Shown here: positions 62,698 to 64,000 of the stretch, one piece after another | Position numbering within the stretch: the stretch's first letter is position 1 | How the letters are laid out: each line of letters begins with the position of its first letter | Assembly (NCBI RefSeq): GCF_000725495.1 | Contig: NZ_JNZD01000034.1 | Location: 62,001-126,000 of the forward strand | DNA from: Streptomyces aureus | Lineage (GTDB): Bacteria; Actinomycetota; Actinomycetes; Streptomycetales; Streptomycetaceae | Reading direction: 5' to 3' | Length of the DNA stretch: 64,000 nt | The notes under the pieces: generated by a model | The model's database searches: none | What the model was told of the DNA's origin: nothing | What the model saw: only the letters and a program-made list of their open reading frames with translations | Made by a program: the position numbers and the translations under genes

Positions 62698-64000
62698 TCA
62701 GAGCTTGGTCCACGCCTCCGTCAGGACCTGACGGATGATCTCCTCGATCTCGTCGAAGGTCGACTGGTCCGAGATCAGCGGCGGGGACAGCTGGATGACC
62801 GGGTCACCGCGGTCGTCGGCGCGGCAGTAGAGGCCGTACTCGAAGAGCTTCTTGGAGACGAAGCCGTAGAGCACGCGCTCCGACTCCTCGTCCGTGAAGG
62901 ACTCCTTGGTGGCCTTGTCCTTGACGAGCTCGATGCCGTAGAAGAAGCCGTTGCCGCGGACGTCGCCGACGATGGGCAGGTCGTGCAGCTTCTGCAGGGT
63001 CTTGAGGAAGTTGCCCTCGTTGTCCAGCACGTGCTGGTTGAGGCCCTCACGCTCGAACAGGTCGAGGTTGGCGAGACCCACGGCCGCGGAGACCGGGTGG
63101 CCGCCGAAGGTGTAGCCGTGCAGGAACGTGTTGTCGCCCTTGTAGAACGGCTCGGCGATGCGGTCGGAGACGATGCACGCGCCGATCGGGGAGTAGCCCG
63201 AGGTCATGCCCTTGGCGCAGGTGATCATGTCCGGGACGTAGCCGAACTTGTCGCAGGCGAACGTGGTGCCGAGGCGGCCGAAGGCGCAGATGACCTCGTC
63301 CGACACGAGCAGTACGTCGTACTGGTCGCAGATCTCGCGCACGCGCTGGAAGTAGCCGGGCGGGGGCGGGAAGCAGCCGCCGGCGTTCTGCACGGGCTCC
63401 AGGAAGACCGCGGCGACCGTCTCCGGACCCTCGAAGAGGATCTGCTGCTCGATCTGGTCGGCGGCCCAGCGGCCGAAGGCCTCCGGGTCGTCGCCGAAGA
63501 GCGGGGCGCGGTAGATGTTGGTGTTCGGCACCTTGTGCGCGCCGGGGACGAGCGGCTCGAAGGGGGCCTTCAGGGCGGGCAGGCCGGTGATCGACAGGGC
63601 GCCCTGCGGGGTGCCGTGGTAGGCGACCGCGCGGGAGATGACCTTGTACTTGGTCGGCTTGCCCTGGAGCTTGAAGTACTGCTTGGCGAGCTTCCAGGCG
63701 GTCTCGACCGCCTCACCGCCGCCGGTGGTGAAGAAGACCTTGTTCAGGTCGCCCGGCGCGTGGTGGGCGAGGCGCTCGGCGAGCTCCACGGCCTTGGGGT
63801 GCGCGTAGGACCACACGGGGAAGAAGGCCAGCTCGGCGGCCTGCTTGGCGGCCACCTCGGCCAGCTCCCGGCGGCCGTGGCCGGCCTGGACCACGAACAG
63901 GCCCGCGAGACCGTCGAGGTAGCGCTTGCCCTTGTCGTCGAAGATGTAGGTGCCCTCACCACGGACGATGGTGGGAACGGGCGCGTTCTCGTACGAGGAC
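62698..64000 (-). CDS. Class III aminotransferase (putrescine/beta-alanine/GABA type), truncated by the window end
   Basis: The C-terminal ~434 residues of a PLP-dependent enzyme; the start is beyond 64000. The PLP region reads DEVICAFGRLG and the Schiff-base lysine is in ITCAKGMTSGYSPIG; TTGGGEAVETAWKLAKQYF lies near the N-terminus. Members convert omega-amino groups with pyruvate or 2-oxoglutarate; sequence alone does not fix the substrate. The 249 bases to the ABC gene hold no gene. Confidence 0.88.
   Translation of the reverse strand, partial: SSYENAPVPTIVRGEGTYIFDDKGKRYLDGLAGLFVVQAGHGRRELAEVAAKQAAELAFFPVWSYAHPKAVELAERLAHHAPGDLNKVFFTTGGGEAVETAWKLAKQYFKLQGKPTKYKVISRAVAYHGTPQGALSITGLPALKAPFEPLVPGAHKVPNTNIYRAPLFGDDPEAFGRWAADQIEQQILFEGPETVAAVFLEPVQNAGGCFPPPPGYFQRVREICDQYDVLLVSDEVICAFGRLGTTFACDKFGYVPDMITCAKGMTSGYSPIGACIVSDRIAEPFYKGDNTFLHGYTFGGHPVSAAVGLANLDLFEREGLNQHVLDNEGNFLKTLQKLHDLPIVGDVRGNGFFYGIELVKDKATKESFTDEESERVLYGFVSKKLFEYGLYCRADDRGDPVIQLSPPLISDQSTFDEIEEIIRQVLTEAWTKL

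Overview
The window is high-GC chromosomal DNA from a Streptomyces-type actinomycete. The evidence is strong G/C preference at third codon positions, many GTG starts, tight ATGA/TGATG gene overlaps, a whiG sporulation sigma factor, four consecutive type I signal peptidases, and the conserved order rpsP-khpA-rimM-trmD-rplS ... whiG ... rpsB-tsf-pyrH-frr-cdsA ... rlmN. Species cannot be fixed from the sequence alone.

Region 1 (1-33.5 kb) and region 3 (51.8-64 kb) are ordinary core chromosome. In order they hold: the nitrogen-control operon amtB-glnK-glnD; ffh and a second-type ftsH; a methyltransferase; proS; the S16/KH/RimM/TrmD/L19 translation operon; sipWXYZ with a NUDIX gene and a DUF2469 gene; yraN-comM-dprA; whiG; a TetR gene and a damaged M23 peptidase gene; rpsB-tsf; pyrH-frr-cdsA; and several small stress-type or secreted proteins. 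After rlmN come a TPP riboswitch and a thiamine ABC transporter (binding protein, fused permease, ATPase), a LAETG sortase substrate, a LOG-family protein, a VOC protein, an ABC exporter pair, and a class III aminotransferase cut by the window end.

Region 2 (about 33.6-51.8 kb) is accessory. Its left part (33.95-36.56 kb) has two unknown small genes and an IS5-type element whose terminal inverted repeats enclose a phosphotransferase gene as well as a frameshifted transposase. Immediately after it an imperfect direct repeat (36583-36624) matches the start of rlmN (51819-51862), including an identical 14-base core. I read these as attL and attR of a degraded integrative element of about 15.2 kb. 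Its ends fit that reading: a 3' remnant of a tyrosine integrase lies just inside attL, and plasmid-type small genes plus two GntR/UTRA regulators lie just inside attR. No replication or transfer genes remain.

The cargo of this element looks like a defence island. A caspase-fold protease is followed closely by a serine alpha/beta-hydrolase. Further genes are a PIN-domain nuclease, an Imm32-like orphan immunity protein, a HEPN protein with two zinc ribbons, a GIY-YIG nuclease gene broken by one in-frame stop, and a 1262-residue protein with a restriction-endonuclease-like N-terminus. The caspase-hydrolase pair and the 1262-residue protein are the best candidates for an undescribed system. Their defensive role is inferred from domains and location and is not shown by the sequence.
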